A stretch of DNA of 33,566 nucleotides from an uncultured Acidobacteriota bacterium (GCA_937867335.1 CALMKX010000290.1:1-33566), one strand, 5' to 3'; shown: positions 10,171 to 20,125, counted from the first letter of the stretch. Notes: a model not told the origin generated them from the letters alone. Made by a program: numbers and translations.

Positions 10171-12204
10171 ATGTCCACTTCGTTCTCTTGCCATTTCCCA
10201 TGGGTGGAGCGGCTGGGCCGAGGCGCGGGTTTCTTGCTCGTCTCCTCCGCCTTCGCTCTGTCGCTCCTTGCCGCCCCGGCCGAGGCCGTCGCCCCGGTCG
10301 GGGCCCTTTTTCCCGCCCTCCTGGCCGCTTCGGCAACAGCCCCTGTGGCTCTGCCGCGCTACGTCAAGGACGGCCTGGCCGCCGAAGCCGAGCTCTTGCC
10401 CCTCGGCGCCAGCGGCAAGCTGGAGGAGGGCACACCGGTCGAGGTTCGCTTGCGGCTCAAGGACGCCACCACCGGCGAGCCGCTTTCGGGCTCCTATCCG
10501 GCGGCCTGGCTGGACCGGGTTCCGGATCCCGCGGCCGAGGCGGCGGACGCCTGCAAAGAAAAGATCCAGACCTTCCTCTCCGGCTCTCTGCTGTCGAAGC
10601 CGGAAACCGATCTCAACGCCTACTTCGTGCTCGGCCTCAATGCCGATCCTTCCATCACCGTGGTGGACCCCTTGTTCAGCTACGGCGGCAGCAAGCTCCT
10701 GGCCGAGCTCGCGCTGGAGGCGCCTGGGGAGGATTGGGCGGTGACTCCAGACGCCACCCAGCTCTTCGTTTCGATGCCGGACGTGGGCAAAGTGGCGGTT
10801 TTCGAGACCGCCTCGTGGAAATCCATGGGGGCGATCGCCACCGGCGGCCGGCCGATGCAGCTGCTGCTCCAGCAGGATGGCCGCTACCTCTGGGTGGGGG
10901 TGGAAGGAGAGGCGGGCGGAGCTGGCAGCGTCCTGGCTCTCGATACCGCGAGGCGCGCCGTGGTGGGCCGTTTCGCCCTGGGCGGGGGCCCGCTGGAGCT
11001 GGCGTTGGGCAAGGACGACCGCACTCTCCTGGTGGCGGATCGAGCTCGCTCCCAGCTGGTGGCCATCGACGTCGCGAGTCTGGCTGTCTCGGGCCGCCTG
11101 GCGGTCGAGGAGCCGCCGGTTTCCCTGGCCTATTCGGCGGTGGCCGATACCGTGTATCTGGCTCTGGCCGGCCGAGGCGAGATCCTCGCGATCGATGCTC
11201 GCCGGCTCGAGGTGGTGGCCCGGATGGAGGACGCCGCGGACCTCAGCGAGGTGCGAGTGGCACCGGGAGGCCGTCTCGGCTTCGCCCTCGCCCAGGCTCA
11301 CGATCGGGTGTACATCTTCGACACCGCTCGCAACCGCATCGTGCAGAAGGGGGAGACGGAGAAGGCTCCGGACCAGCTCTCTTTCAGCGACTCCCTCGCT
11401 TACATTCGCCACGCCGGCAGTGAGACGGTGTTGATGATCGCCTTGGCCGGCGCCGGGGTGGAGGGCCAGCCGATCGCCGTGGTGGACTTTCCCGGCGGCC
11501 AGCGGCCCTTCGGCAAGGTGAGCCGGCCAGCTCGAGCTCGCGGCATCGTGGCGGCTCCGGGCGAGCCGGCGGTGCTGGTGGCCAACCCGGCTGACGGGAT
11601 GATCTATTTCTACAAAGAAGGCATGGCCGCCCCCATGGGCAGCTTCCAGAACTACGGTCACGAGCCGCGCGCGGCGGCCGTGGTGGACCGCAGCCTGAAA
11701 GAGCGCCAACCCGGGGTGTACTCCACGGTGGCCGAGCTTGGGCCCGCCGGCACGCTGGAACTGGCGTTCTTCCTCAACCAGCCCCGGGCCTACCACTGCT
11801 TCCGCTTCGAAGTCGCCGAGGATCCGCGGCTCGCCCGGGAGCGCGAGAAGAAGCAAGCGGTGCGAGTGGAGTACCTGCCAGGCGCCGCCCGCAGCCTGCC
11901 GGCCACACCGCTCGCGGTGCGCTTCCGGCTGGTCGATCGCGAGAGCGGAACCGCCCGAGCCGGCCGCCACGACGTGGTGGCGCTGGTGTTCCAGGTGCCC
12001 GGCACCTGGCAGAGCCGACTCCTGGCCGAGCCGCTCGCCGACGGCAGCTACGAAGTGCGCTTCACCCCGCGGGACGAAGGGATCTACGCCCTGCAGATCG
12101 AAGCCCGAGCCCTGGGTCTCGCCCTGCAGGAATCTCCCACCTGGTCGATCGTGGTGGGCAACCTCGAGCCGCAGCCAAGCCAAGCGGCTCCCGCTTCGAA
12201 ATGA
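10171..12204 (+). CDS. Secreted YVTN-type beta-propeller protein with flanking YtkA-like domains
   Basis: A 677-aa exported protein with a signal peptide over roughly residues 18-40. The central part (about 155-500) consists of repeated blade motifs such as LFVSMPDVGKVAVFET, VLALDTARRAVVGRFAL and VYIFDTARNRIVQ, the pattern of cytochrome-D1-like/YVTN beta-propellers. It has no heme-binding CxxCH motif. Before the propeller is a short segment (PVEVRLRLKDATTGEPL, 89-105) and after it a fuller beta-domain (about 590-660, with PLAVRFRLVDRESG and GSYEVRFTPRDEGIYALQI); both resemble YtkA-like Ig-fold domains. A conserved-looking Cys lies at 128 (ACKEKI). It starts 18 nt after the oxidase stop, with GAGAAGAGG as ribosome binding site, so it is co-transcribed. 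I infer a scaffold or partner of the oxidase; its biochemical role is unknown. Confidence 0.85.
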   Translation: MSTSFSCHFPWVERLGRGAGFLLVSSAFALSLLAAPAEAVAPVGALFPALLAASATAPVALPRYVKDGLAAEAELLPLGASGKLEEGTPVEVRLRLKDATTGEPLSGSYPAAWLDRVPDPAAEAADACKEKIQTFLSGSLLSKPETDLNAYFVLGLNADPSITVVDPLFSYGGSKLLAELALEAPGEDWAVTPDATQLFVSMPDVGKVAVFETASWKSMGAIATGGRPMQLLLQQDGRYLWVGVEGEAGGAGSVLALDTARRAVVGRFALGGGPLELALGKDDRTLLVADRARSQLVAIDVASLAVSGRLAVEEPPVSLAYSAVADTVYLALAGRGEILAIDARRLEVVARMEDAADLSEVRVAPGGRLGFALAQAHDRVYIFDTARNRIVQKGETEKAPDQLSFSDSLAYIRHAGSETVLMIALAGAGVEGQPIAVVDFPGGQRPFGKVSRPARARGIVAAPGEPAVLVANPADGMIYFYKEGMAAPMGSFQNYGHEPRAAAVVDRSLKERQPGVYSTVAELGPAGTLELAFFLNQPRAYHCFRFEVAEDPRLAREREKKQAVRVEYLPGAARSLPATPLAVRFRLVDRESGTARAGRHDVVALVFQVPGTWQSRLLAEPLADGSYEVRFTPRDEGIYALQIEARALGLALQESPTWSIVVGNLEPQPSQAAPASK

Positions 12205-12213
12205 GGCCTGGCG

Positions 12214-12876
12214 ATGAGACCGAGAGCCTTCTTCACTCCGACGGGTCGTTCTTCGCTCGTTCTTCTGGCCCTGCTCTGCCTCCCAGATCTCGCCTCCGGC
12301 GCCCTGTCCGCGGCCGAGATGCCTTGCCATCACGAAGCCGCGAGCGAGCCGGTTGTGGAGGTTTCGCCCTCGACGATCGAGCTCCCGGCCGTGACCCTGG
12401 TCGACCAGGACGGTCGCTCCGTGGAGCTCACGAGCTTCGCCCGGGGCAAATGGGTGGCGGTGAACTTCATTTTCACCACCTGCACCACCATCTGCCCACC
12501 GATGGGCGCCAACTTCGCCAAGCTGGCCCGGGAGCTCGGCGACCGGCTGGGCCGCGACGTCGAGCTGGTGTCGATCAGCATCGACCCGACGGTGGACACC
12601 CCCGCCCGGCTCAAGGCCTGGCGGAACAAGTTCGGCGTCGAGGCGGGCTGGACCCTCTTGACCGGCGCCAAGCCCCAGGTGGACCGCGTTCTGCGCGTCT
12701 TCGGCGTCACCACCGGCTCGCCCAGCTCGCACACTCCGCTGCTCTTCGTGGGCAGGGGCTCGGGCTCCACCTGGCAGCGCCTCTACGGCATGACGCCGCC
12801 GGCCGAGGTGGTGGCCACCCTCGGCCGCCTGGCCGAGCTCGAAGGCGGGAGCTCCGAGAAAGGGGTGGGCCGATGA
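12214..12876 (+). CDS. SCO1/SenC-family copper chaperone (first of two)
   Basis: A 220-aa thioredoxin-fold protein exported through an N-terminal signal peptide (about 1-33). It has the family copper site: CxxxC at C90 and C94 (FTTCTTICPP) and the distal histidine H173 (SSHTPLLF). SCO proteins deliver copper to, or reduce cysteines of, exported copper enzymes, classically the CuA site of cytochrome oxidase. No cytochrome oxidase genes are nearby; the adjacent giant multicopper oxidase is the likely client. Just after the signal peptide is MPCHH (36-40), which could be an additional copper-binding patch. It begins 9 nt after the propeller gene, with GAGG overlapping that gene's stop region, and its own stop overlaps the next gene by 4 bp (ATGA). 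Confidence 0.93.
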   Translation: MRPRAFFTPTGRSSLVLLALLCLPDLASGALSAAEMPCHHEAASEPVVEVSPSTIELPAVTLVDQDGRSVELTSFARGKWVAVNFIFTTCTTICPPMGANFAKLARELGDRLGRDVELVSISIDPTVDTPARLKAWRNKFGVEAGWTLLTGAKPQVDRVLRVFGVTTGSPSSHTPLLFVGRGSGSTWQRLYGMTPPAEVVATLGRLAELEGGSSEKGVGR

Positions 12877-13460
12877 GCGCTCGCAGGCTCGCTCCGTTCT
12901 GGGCTCTGGCCGCGATCCTCGTACTGCTACCGGCCTTCGGAGCTGCCGGCGAGGACGTCGCCCGCCGCCGCGAGGCCGGCCGGGCCTACTTCACCGATGT
13001 CGTGCTGATCGACCAGCAGGGCCACGAGCAGCGGCTGTGGAGCGACCTGGTGGAAAACCGGGTGGTGCTGATCAGCCCCTTCTTCACCCACTGCGAGGGC
13101 GTGTGCCCGAAGCTCTCGGCCACCCTCGGGCGCCTGCAGGACCGGCTCGGCGATCGCCTGGGCAAGGACGTGCTGATGCTCTCGATCACCGTCGATCCGG
13201 CCCGCGACACCCCGGCCAAGGTGCGCGAGTACGCGGCCCAGCTCAAGGCCAGGCCGGGCTGGTTGTTCCTCTCGGGCAAGAAGGAGAATGTGGACCTCGC
13301 GCTCACCAAGCTCGGCTACTACGTCGATCAACCGGAGGGGCACAGCAACCTGGTGATCGTCGGCAATGAGCGAACGGGCCTGTGGAAGAAGGCCTTCGGA
13401 CTGGCGAGCGCGGAGGAGCTGGAAGCAGTGCTCCAGTCGGTGCTTCGGGATGCGGGCTAG
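12873..13460 (+). CDS. SCO1/SenC-family copper chaperone (second of two)
   Basis: A 195-aa paralogue of the preceding protein, with a signal peptide (about 1-26), CxxxC at C74 and C78 (FFTHCEGVCPK) and H157 (EGHSNLVIV), so all three copper ligands are kept. H73, directly before the first Cys, is a possible extra ligand. The sequence differs strongly from the first SCO protein outside the motifs, so this is not a recent duplication; the two may act in sequence, one as copper donor and one as thiol reductase. The ATG at 12873 overlaps the upstream stop (ATGA), indicating translational coupling; its own 3' end overlaps the cytochrome gene by 11 bp. Confidence 0.92.
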   Translation: MSARRLAPFWALAAILVLLPAFGAAGEDVARRREAGRAYFTDVVLIDQQGHEQRLWSDLVENRVVLISPFFTHCEGVCPKLSATLGRLQDRLGDRLGKDVLMLSITVDPARDTPAKVREYAAQLKARPGWLFLSGKKENVDLALTKLGYYVDQPEGHSNLVIVGNERTGLWKKAFGLASAEELEAVLQSVLRDAG

Positions 13461-15003
13461 GGCCGTCCTCGCCACCCTGCTGGCATTTGCCTCGGCCGAG
13501 CTGAGCGGGCTTCCTCTGGCGGCAGCCGAGCCGCTCTCGGCCGCGGCGTTGCGCGGCAAGCAGTTCTACCTCAACGGCCAGGCTCCGGGAGGGGCGGAGG
13601 TGGTGGCTCAGCTCGAGGGAGGCGCGGAGGTGCCCGCCACCACGCTCTCCTGCCAGAGCTGCCACGGCTACGATGGCCGCGGCCGGCCGGAAGGCTCGGT
13701 GGCGCCGCCGAGCGTGTTCTGGTCGGCTCTCACCCGACCCTACGAGGTGCAGGCGGCGAACGGCCGCACCCGGCCGGCCTACGACGAATCCAGCCTGAAG
13801 CGGGCCCTGATGCTCGGGCTCGATTCGGCCGGCAACCGCCTCTCGCCGGTGATGCCCCGCTACCGGCTGCCCCGCGACGTGGCGGCGGACTTGATCGCCT
13901 ACCTGAAGCGGCTGGACGACGAGCGCGACCCGGGAGTGGCAGAGCAAGAGCTCAGCTTCGGCACGGTGCTGCCTCCCGACGCTCATGCCGCGGAGGCGCT
14001 GCGGCGGCTGTTCGATGGCCTGTTCGAGGGCATCAACCAGGGAGGCGGTATCTACGGCCGGAAACTCCGCCTGGCGACCCTCGAGACTCGAGACGGGCCG
14101 GCGACCGAGGAGAGGCTGCGGCGGTTCGTGGCCGACGACCAGCCGTTCGCCCTGCTCGCTCCCTGGGCTCAGGGTGAGGAAGCGGCGCTCACGGCGCTCG
14201 CCGCCGGGGAGCGGCTGCCGCTCCTGGGTCTCGCGGCGGGGGAGCCGGTGGATGCCGCTTCCGCGGCCCGCTACTGCTTCTACCTCCAGCCAGGAGAAGC
14301 CGGAGTCCTCGAGGGCCTCGCCGAATGGTGGCGCGGGCACCACCGGCCGGGCGAGCGCCTGGCTCTGCTGCTGCCGGAGGAGCCCCTGGCCCGGGCCCGA
14401 GCCAGGGCCGTCGCCGAGCGCCTGGAGGGCGAAGCGCCGCAGGTCGAGAGCTACCCGCCGGGCCGGTTGGAGCCATCTCTGCTGCTGGCGAGGCTCGGAG
14501 CGGAGGTTTCGGCCGTGCTCTTTCTGGGTACTCCGGGCGACGCCGAGGAGCTCCTCGGTGCGGCTGCCAGCGGCAAGCTCTGGCTGATGCCAGGGCGCTC
14601 CTTCGCCGGCCTGCTGTCGAGGCCCCGCCCCGACTTCGGCGGCCGGCTCCTGGCCGGCTTCCCGGACTGGCCCACGGACTTCGATCCCCAGGCTCTCGAA
14701 ACCATCCGCCGGCTCGCAGGCCTCGGCCCCGGGCCGGATTCTTCGCTTCCCCTGCTACGCCAGGCCTACGCCGCCACCGGCCTCGCGGTGGAAGCCCTGC
14801 GGCGCCTGGGCCGGGACGTCCGCCGTGAAGGCCTCGTGGAAACCCTGGCCCAGATCTACGACTTCCCCACAGGAGTCATGCGCCCCCTGAGCTTCGGCCG
14901 AGGACGCCAGAGCGGCACCGACGGCCTCTACGTGGTCGAATTCGACCCAGTGAGCGCCCGGCCCAAGGCCGAGCCCGAGTGGGTGGGGCTTACGCGGTTT
15001 TGA
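13450..15003 (+). CDS. c-type cytochrome fused to a periplasmic ligand-binding domain
   Basis: A 517-aa exported protein. A signal peptide (about 1-26) is followed by a mono-heme cytochrome c domain with CxxCH at C68-H72 (LSCQSCHGYDGRG) and probable axial Met at M135 (SPVMPRY). From about residue 163 it continues into a type I periplasmic-binding-protein fold of the branched-chain amino acid/amide class (for example GLFEGINQGGGIYGRKL and the late YAATGLAVEALRRL). In the usual proteins this domain binds a small ligand for a transporter or receptor; no transporter genes are present here. As last gene of the oxidase operon it could carry electrons from the oxidase, with the second domain serving docking or sensing; this is inference. 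The start at 13450 lies inside the upstream SCO gene; the longer open frame from 13366 lacks a signal peptide at its start. The 3' end overlaps the convergent membrane-protein gene by 14 bp. Confidence 0.85.
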   Translation: MRARAVLATLLAFASAELSGLPLAAAEPLSAAALRGKQFYLNGQAPGGAEVVAQLEGGAEVPATTLSCQSCHGYDGRGRPEGSVAPPSVFWSALTRPYEVQAANGRTRPAYDESSLKRALMLGLDSAGNRLSPVMPRYRLPRDVAADLIAYLKRLDDERDPGVAEQELSFGTVLPPDAHAAEALRRLFDGLFEGINQGGGIYGRKLRLATLETRDGPATEERLRRFVADDQPFALLAPWAQGEEAALTALAAGERLPLLGLAAGEPVDAASAARYCFYLQPGEAGVLEGLAEWWRGHHRPGERLALLLPEEPLARARARAVAERLEGEAPQVESYPPGRLEPSLLLARLGAEVSAVLFLGTPGDAEELLGAAASGKLWLMPGRSFAGLLSRPRPDFGGRLLAGFPDWPTDFDPQALETIRRLAGLGPGPDSSLPLLRQAYAATGLAVEALRRLGRDVRREGLVETLAQIYDFPTGVMRPLSFGRGRQSGTDGLYVVEFDPVSARPKAEPEWVGLTRF

Positions 15004-16609
15004 CCTTGTCGGGGGCGCTACCGCGCAGCCGCCGCCACAACCGCCCATCGCGGTAGAGGCTCGCCGCCAGCCAGAGGATCATCAGCAGCGCGATCAGCCA
15101 GTTGAGCAGGTTGTAGCGGGCCCAGGCGCCGGGGATGCGTAGGCTGGCGAGGTAGAAGGCGAGGAGGAGCAGGCTCTGGCCCAGGTTGAGGCGGCGAGCG
15201 AGGCCGCTTGCGGGCCTCCGGCCGCCCCAGGCTCCGAGCAGGGCGAGGCTGGACCAGTAGTAGCGGGAGGCGACCGTCAGGGCATAGACCGGCACCAGGC
15301 CGAGGAGCCACGCCTGGCGCTCGCGACGAAAGAGCACGGCGGCGAGCCAGCCGAGCACCAGGAGCCCCGCCAGGCCCCAGTAGAGCCCGGTCTGCTCGAG
15401 GAAGTTCTGCTTGCGGGCCGCCACCTCGGTCTTGGGCTTCGGCTCGCCGAGGTCCTGGGTGAAGGCGTGTTTCAGGCCCACCCGCTGCTCGCCGAAAACG
15501 TGCTGAGCGGTGTGGATGCGGATCTTGGCGGCGAACTCTCCCCAGGCGGCGGGCCCGCGGGGCGAGAGGCAACCGATCCCCACGCCCAGAGCCATGGCCA
15601 GGCCGAAGCCGAGCGCGAAGACCACCAGATGGCGCTCGAGCCGGCGCCGGCGCCAGGCCCTCCAGGCAGCGGGCAGCAGCACCGAGAACACCAGCAACAC
15701 GGGGAAGACCCGGGCGAGGGAGGCGAAGGCGAGGGCCAGGGCGGCTGGGATGGCTCGCCTCCGGCTGAGCCAGGCGAGGCCGAGAGCCATGGCCGAGAAC
15801 CAGTCGTATTGCAGGATGCCACCCACCAGGCGACCCTGGTTGACGGGCGTCAAGGCGAAGAAGAACAGCACCCAGAGGGCGGTGGCCGGTCCGAAGCTCT
15901 TGGCGAGCGCCCAGAACGCCCACGCCAAGAGCAGCAGGTCGAGGGCGGTTAGCAGCTTGAAGGCGGCCGGCGACGTGGGCGGCAGCAGCCGGGCGAGCGG
16001 CGACACGGCCACCGACCAGAAGGGTGTGGCGTTGTAGCCGCGGTCGCGGAAGACGGTGCGCCATTTGCGCAGCGGCAGCGTGGGCCCGAGGGCCTGGATG
16101 TCCTGCTGGAACTCCTGCCAGCGAGCGGGGGAGAAATGCTCCTCGGGGCGATAGCCGCCGATCGCCGCCTCCCGGGGCAGCACCGCGTAGGTGTGCTGGT
16201 CCCGCGCCTTGGGCACGGTCTGCCAGAGGCCGCCGAGTTGCTGATCCGCCACCAGGCTCGCGCGGTAGAGGTCGAAGTAGCCCACCTCGCCGAAGTATTT
16301 GGGCCCCAGGTAGTAGTGGTAGGTGTTCCAGCCGCGCACCCAATCCGAGGTGACGAAGCGCCGGAAGTCCCCTCCCGCGGTGTGCACCAGGGCGGCGAGC
16401 GCCAGCACCGCGAGGCTCGGCAGGTACCAGGTGCTCGCTGCTCGCGAGCGGCGGGCGAGCAGAGCCAGGGCGGTACCGCAGGCCGCGAGCAGGATGCGGA
16501 TCCAGAGGTCCTTGAGCACCTGGCCGGCGGCGACGGTGGCGGCGACCGTCGCCAGGCAGAGCACCAGCCACTCCCCTCGACGGCGCCAGCGGGCCCGGTT
16601 GGATCGCAT
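14990..16609 (-). CDS. Polytopic membrane protein, GT-C/DUF2029-like glycosyltransferase candidate
   Basis: A 539-aa integral membrane protein with about ten to twelve predicted transmembrane segments, for example 14-28, 35-48, several between about 195 and 320, and more near the C-terminus. A large extracytoplasmic loop after the early helices carries [20 protein letters not shown], reminiscent of the first loop of polyprenol-phosphate-sugar-dependent GT-C transferases (GT87/DUF2029), where acidic and aromatic residues sit near the active site. A second hydrophilic loop ([17 protein letters not shown]) follows in the middle. The ATG at 16609 begins a basic stretch before the first helix; there is no strong ribosome binding site and a GTG six codons upstream is possible. 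Transcribed divergently from argG and convergently with the cytochrome gene. Donor and acceptor are unknown. Confidence 0.7.
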   Translation of the reverse strand: MRSNRARWRRRGEWLVLCLATVAATVAAGQVLKDLWIRILLAACGTALALLARRSRAASTWYLPSLAVLALAALVHTAGGDFRRFVTSDWVRGWNTYHYYLGPKYFGEVGYFDLYRASLVADQQLGGLWQTVPKARDQHTYAVLPREAAIGGYRPEEHFSPARWQEFQQDIQALGPTLPLRKWRTVFRDRGYNATPFWSVAVSPLARLLPPTSPAAFKLLTALDLLLLAWAFWALAKSFGPATALWVLFFFALTPVNQGRLVGGILQYDWFSAMALGLAWLSRRRAIPAALALAFASLARVFPVLLVFSVLLPAAWRAWRRRRLERHLVVFALGFGLAMALGVGIGCLSPRGPAAWGEFAAKIRIHTAQHVFGEQRVGLKHAFTQDLGEPKPKTEVAARKQNFLEQTGLYWGLAGLLVLGWLAAVLFRRERQAWLLGLVPVYALTVASRYYWSSLALLGAWGGRRPASGLARRLNLGQSLLLLAFYLASLRIPGAWARYNLLNWLIALLMILWLAASLYRDGRLWRRLRGSAPDKVKTA

Positions 16610-16735
16610 GAGGCGCGAGTCTTCCACGGTTCGGCTTGCAGCAACATGAACGAAGCGGGTGGGGCACGCGGGCCTGCTAAGCTCGAAGTTCGATTCGCGC
16701 GCCCGATTCGGCGGCGCGCCGGGAAGGGATCCGAG

Positions 16736-17934
<1,199 letters not shown>

Positions 17935-17935
<1 letters not shown>

Positions 17936-19296
17936 TGCTGCGCGATCGCTTCGGGCGGCCGATGGCCGCGGAGATGGCGGCCTATTCCTCTTCGATCGAG
18001 GTGGACTCCGCGATGGTGGTGGAGGACCTCGAAGGCTCGATCGCCCACGCCCGGATGCTCGCCGAGGTGGGCCTGGTGAGCGCCGAGGAGGGCCGGCAGC
18101 TGGTGGCCGGGCTGACGGCCCTGCTGGAGGAGGCTCGGGCCGGCAGCTTCGCCCTCGACCCGGCGGCCGAGGACGTCCACATGGCGATCGAGGAGGAGCT
18201 CATTCGCCGCCTGGGCGACGTAGGCAAGAAGCTCCACACTGCCCGCTCGCGCAACGATCAGGTGGCGACCGACGTGCGGCTGTGGCTCAAGCGCAGGCTG
18301 CGCGAGCTGGACCGGGCCCTGGCCGAGCTGCTGGGTGCCCTCGCCGCCCGTATCGAGGCGGATGGGCGGATCCTGATGCCGGGCTATACCCACCTGCAAC
18401 GGGGCCAGCCGATCCTGCTCGGCCACCATCTGCTGGCCCACGCCTGGCCTCTCGTCCGGGACCGCCAGCGCCTGCAACAGGCCGGGGAGCGCCTCGACGC
18501 CTCGCCGCTGGGGGCCTGCGCCATGGCCGGCACACCGCATCCGATCGATCGCGCCCGCACGGCCGAGCTGCTGGGTTTCGCCAGCGTGGTGGAGAACGCC
18601 ATGGACGCGGTTTCCGCCCGCGACCACGAGATCGAGGTGGTGGCCGCCTGCGCCATCGCCATGACCCACGCTTCGCGCATGGCCGAAGAGCTGGTGATCT
18701 GGTCGTCGGCGGAGTGGGCCTTCGTGCGCCTGGGCGAGGCCTACGTCACCACCTCGAGCATCATGCCCCAGAAGGCCAATCCGGACGCCGCCGAGCTGGT
18801 GCGCGGCAAGGCCGGGCGGGTGGTGGGGGATCTGGTGGCGCTGCTCACCTTGGTCAAGGGCCTGCCCCTCGCCTACAACCGCGACCTCCAGGAGGACCGC
18901 CACTCCCTCTTCGACGCCGTGACGACCACCCGCGACACGCTGGCTCTCCTCGCCGGGGTGTGGCGGAGCCTGGAATTCCGGCCCGAGCGCTTCGCCGCCG
19001 AGCTCGAAGGAGACTTCTCCCTCGCCACCGAGCTCGCGGACCTGCTGGTAGCGCGAGGCGTGGCCTTTCGCGAGGCCCACGGCGCGGTGGCCCGGCTGGT
19101 GGCCTGGTGTGAGCAGCACGATCGCAAGCTCGACCAGGTGCCGGAGGAGGTGGCCGTGGCTTGCCATCCCGGCCTCTCCGGAGACCTCCGGCCCTACCTC
19201 GAACCGCGGGCCGCGGCCGAACGCAGAACCTCCCTGGGCGGCACCGCCTGGGGCGAGATCGAGCGCCAGCTGGAGCGGCTCAGGGCGACGCTGTAG
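17935..19296 (+). CDS. argH: Argininosuccinate lyase
   Basis: A 453-aa cytoplasmic enzyme that splits argininosuccinate into arginine and fumarate. Fumarase/aspartase superfamily signatures are present: HTARSRNDQVATD (101-113), MPGYTHLQRGQP (148-159, with a catalytic His at 153) and the flexible loop TSSIMPQKANPD (273-284) carrying the catalytic serine. Length is normal. The start ATG overlaps the argG stop by one base, and the proposed N-terminus MLRDRFGRPM is close to the family's usual start. Together with argG it forms a two-gene arginine operon ending 22 bp before the convergent TrpF-like gene; no intrinsic terminator is visible in the gap. Confidence 0.96.
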
Positions 19297-19318
19297 CCGA
19301 CAAACCGGAGACTGGGCC

Positions 19319-20008
19319 TCAGTCGGGCCGGTAGGGCTGCTTGGCGGCGGCCAGGAAGCGCTCCATCTTGGCCACGGACTTGCGGCCCCGGCGCTGGCAG
19401 AGGCCGGTGTTGGCGTCGAAGCCCGCCGGGCGCACCACGTCGCGGGCGAGATCGACGTTCTCGGGGGTCAGGCCGCCGGCGAGGAACACCGGATAGGGCG
19501 CCAGCCGCTGGACGATGGCGCGCGAGAGGGACCAGTCGTGCACCTGGCCGGTGCCACCCAGGCGGTCGGCCGTTCGGCTGTCGAGCAGCACGGCGTCGGT
19601 GAAGAAGGAAGCCCGATAGGCCTCCTCGATCGAGTCCTCACCCACCACGTGGACAGCCTTCACCACCTTGATGCCGGGTAGCTCTTGCCGGAGCAGGGGG
19701 ATCTGCTTGATCGGAAAGTCTCCCTGGAGCTGGAGCGAAGTGGTCTTCACCCGTCGCCACAGGCTGATCACTTCTTCGGGAGTCGTGCGGTGGGTGACCA
19801 TCACCGAAGAGACGAAAGGCGGCAGCGCCGCCACCAGGGAGCCGGCTTTCTCCGGCGCGAGCTGATCCTCGGACGGGTAGGAGAGGCCCACCAGGAAGCC
19901 CAGCCCGTCCGCCCCCAGGGCGGCCGCCGCCAGAGCGTCGGTGAGGTTGGTCAGGCCGCACACCTTGACGCGAGGCAGGTAGGCGATTTCGCTCGCTGGA
20001 ATGTGCAC
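19319..20008 (-). CDS. Divergent phosphoribosylanthranilate isomerase (TrpF family), stand-alone
   Basis: A 229-aa (beta/alpha)8-barrel protein of the TrpF family, whose members isomerise phosphoribosylanthranilate in tryptophan synthesis. The catalytic pair is present: C17 in KVCGLT and D143 in VLLDS, plus the phosphate-binding GGTG (151-154) and LAGGLTPENV (176-185). Two regions deviate: GFLVGLSYPSEDQ (37-49) replaces the usual GFxFxxxSPR, and DANTGL (198-203) replaces the usual DVSSGVE. There are no other trp genes in the window. The start is GTG at 20008 (reads HIPASEIAYLPRVKVCG); no good ribosome binding site precedes it, so a different start is possible. It may be the tryptophan enzyme of a dispersed pathway or a paralogue with another phosphoribosyl substrate. 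Confidence 0.8.
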   Translation of the reverse strand: MHIPASEIAYLPRVKVCGLTNLTDALAAAALGADGLGFLVGLSYPSEDQLAPEKAGSLVAALPPFVSSVMVTHRTTPEEVISLWRRVKTTSLQLQGDFPIKQIPLLRQELPGIKVVKAVHVVGEDSIEEAYRASFFTDAVLLDSRTADRLGGTGQVHDWSLSRAIVQRLAPYPVFLAGGLTPENVDLARDVVRPAGFDANTGLCQRRGRKSVAKMERFLAAAKQPYRPD

Positions 20009-20050
20009 AGGGCGGGCACGCTATCACAGCGATGTTGCAGCTCGGCGGCC

Positions 20051-20079
20051 TTGACTTATGGTCTATTGCCATATAGGGT
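20051..20079 (+). promoter_or_regulatory. Candidate sigma-70 promoter of the Cys-rich protein gene
   Basis: In a locally AT-rich patch TTGACT (20051-20056, five of six to consensus) is followed by TATAGG (20072-20077, 15-bp spacer) or TAGGGT (20074-20079, 17-bp spacer). It lies about 50 bp before the start codon at 20130. Confidence 0.45.
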
Positions 20080-20117
20080 TCGAGAAGATCCAGTTGTGGC
20101 AGAGAGAGAAACTTCCC

Positions 20118-20125
20118 AAGGGAGG
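20118..20125 (+). promoter_or_regulatory. Strong Shine-Dalgarno sequence
   Basis: AAGGGAGG lies four bases before the ATG at 20130. It decides that start over the in-frame ATG at 20058, which lies inside the promoter. Confidence 0.75.

Noticed and set aside
6574-12732. A reading frame of about 2050 codons on the minus strand opposite the oxidase and propeller genes
   Set aside because: It mirrors real plus-strand genes that carry signal peptides, copper motifs and ribosome binding sites. Its translation is Arg/Gly/Val-rich without domains. Stop codons are rare on the opposite strand in such GC-rich sequence.
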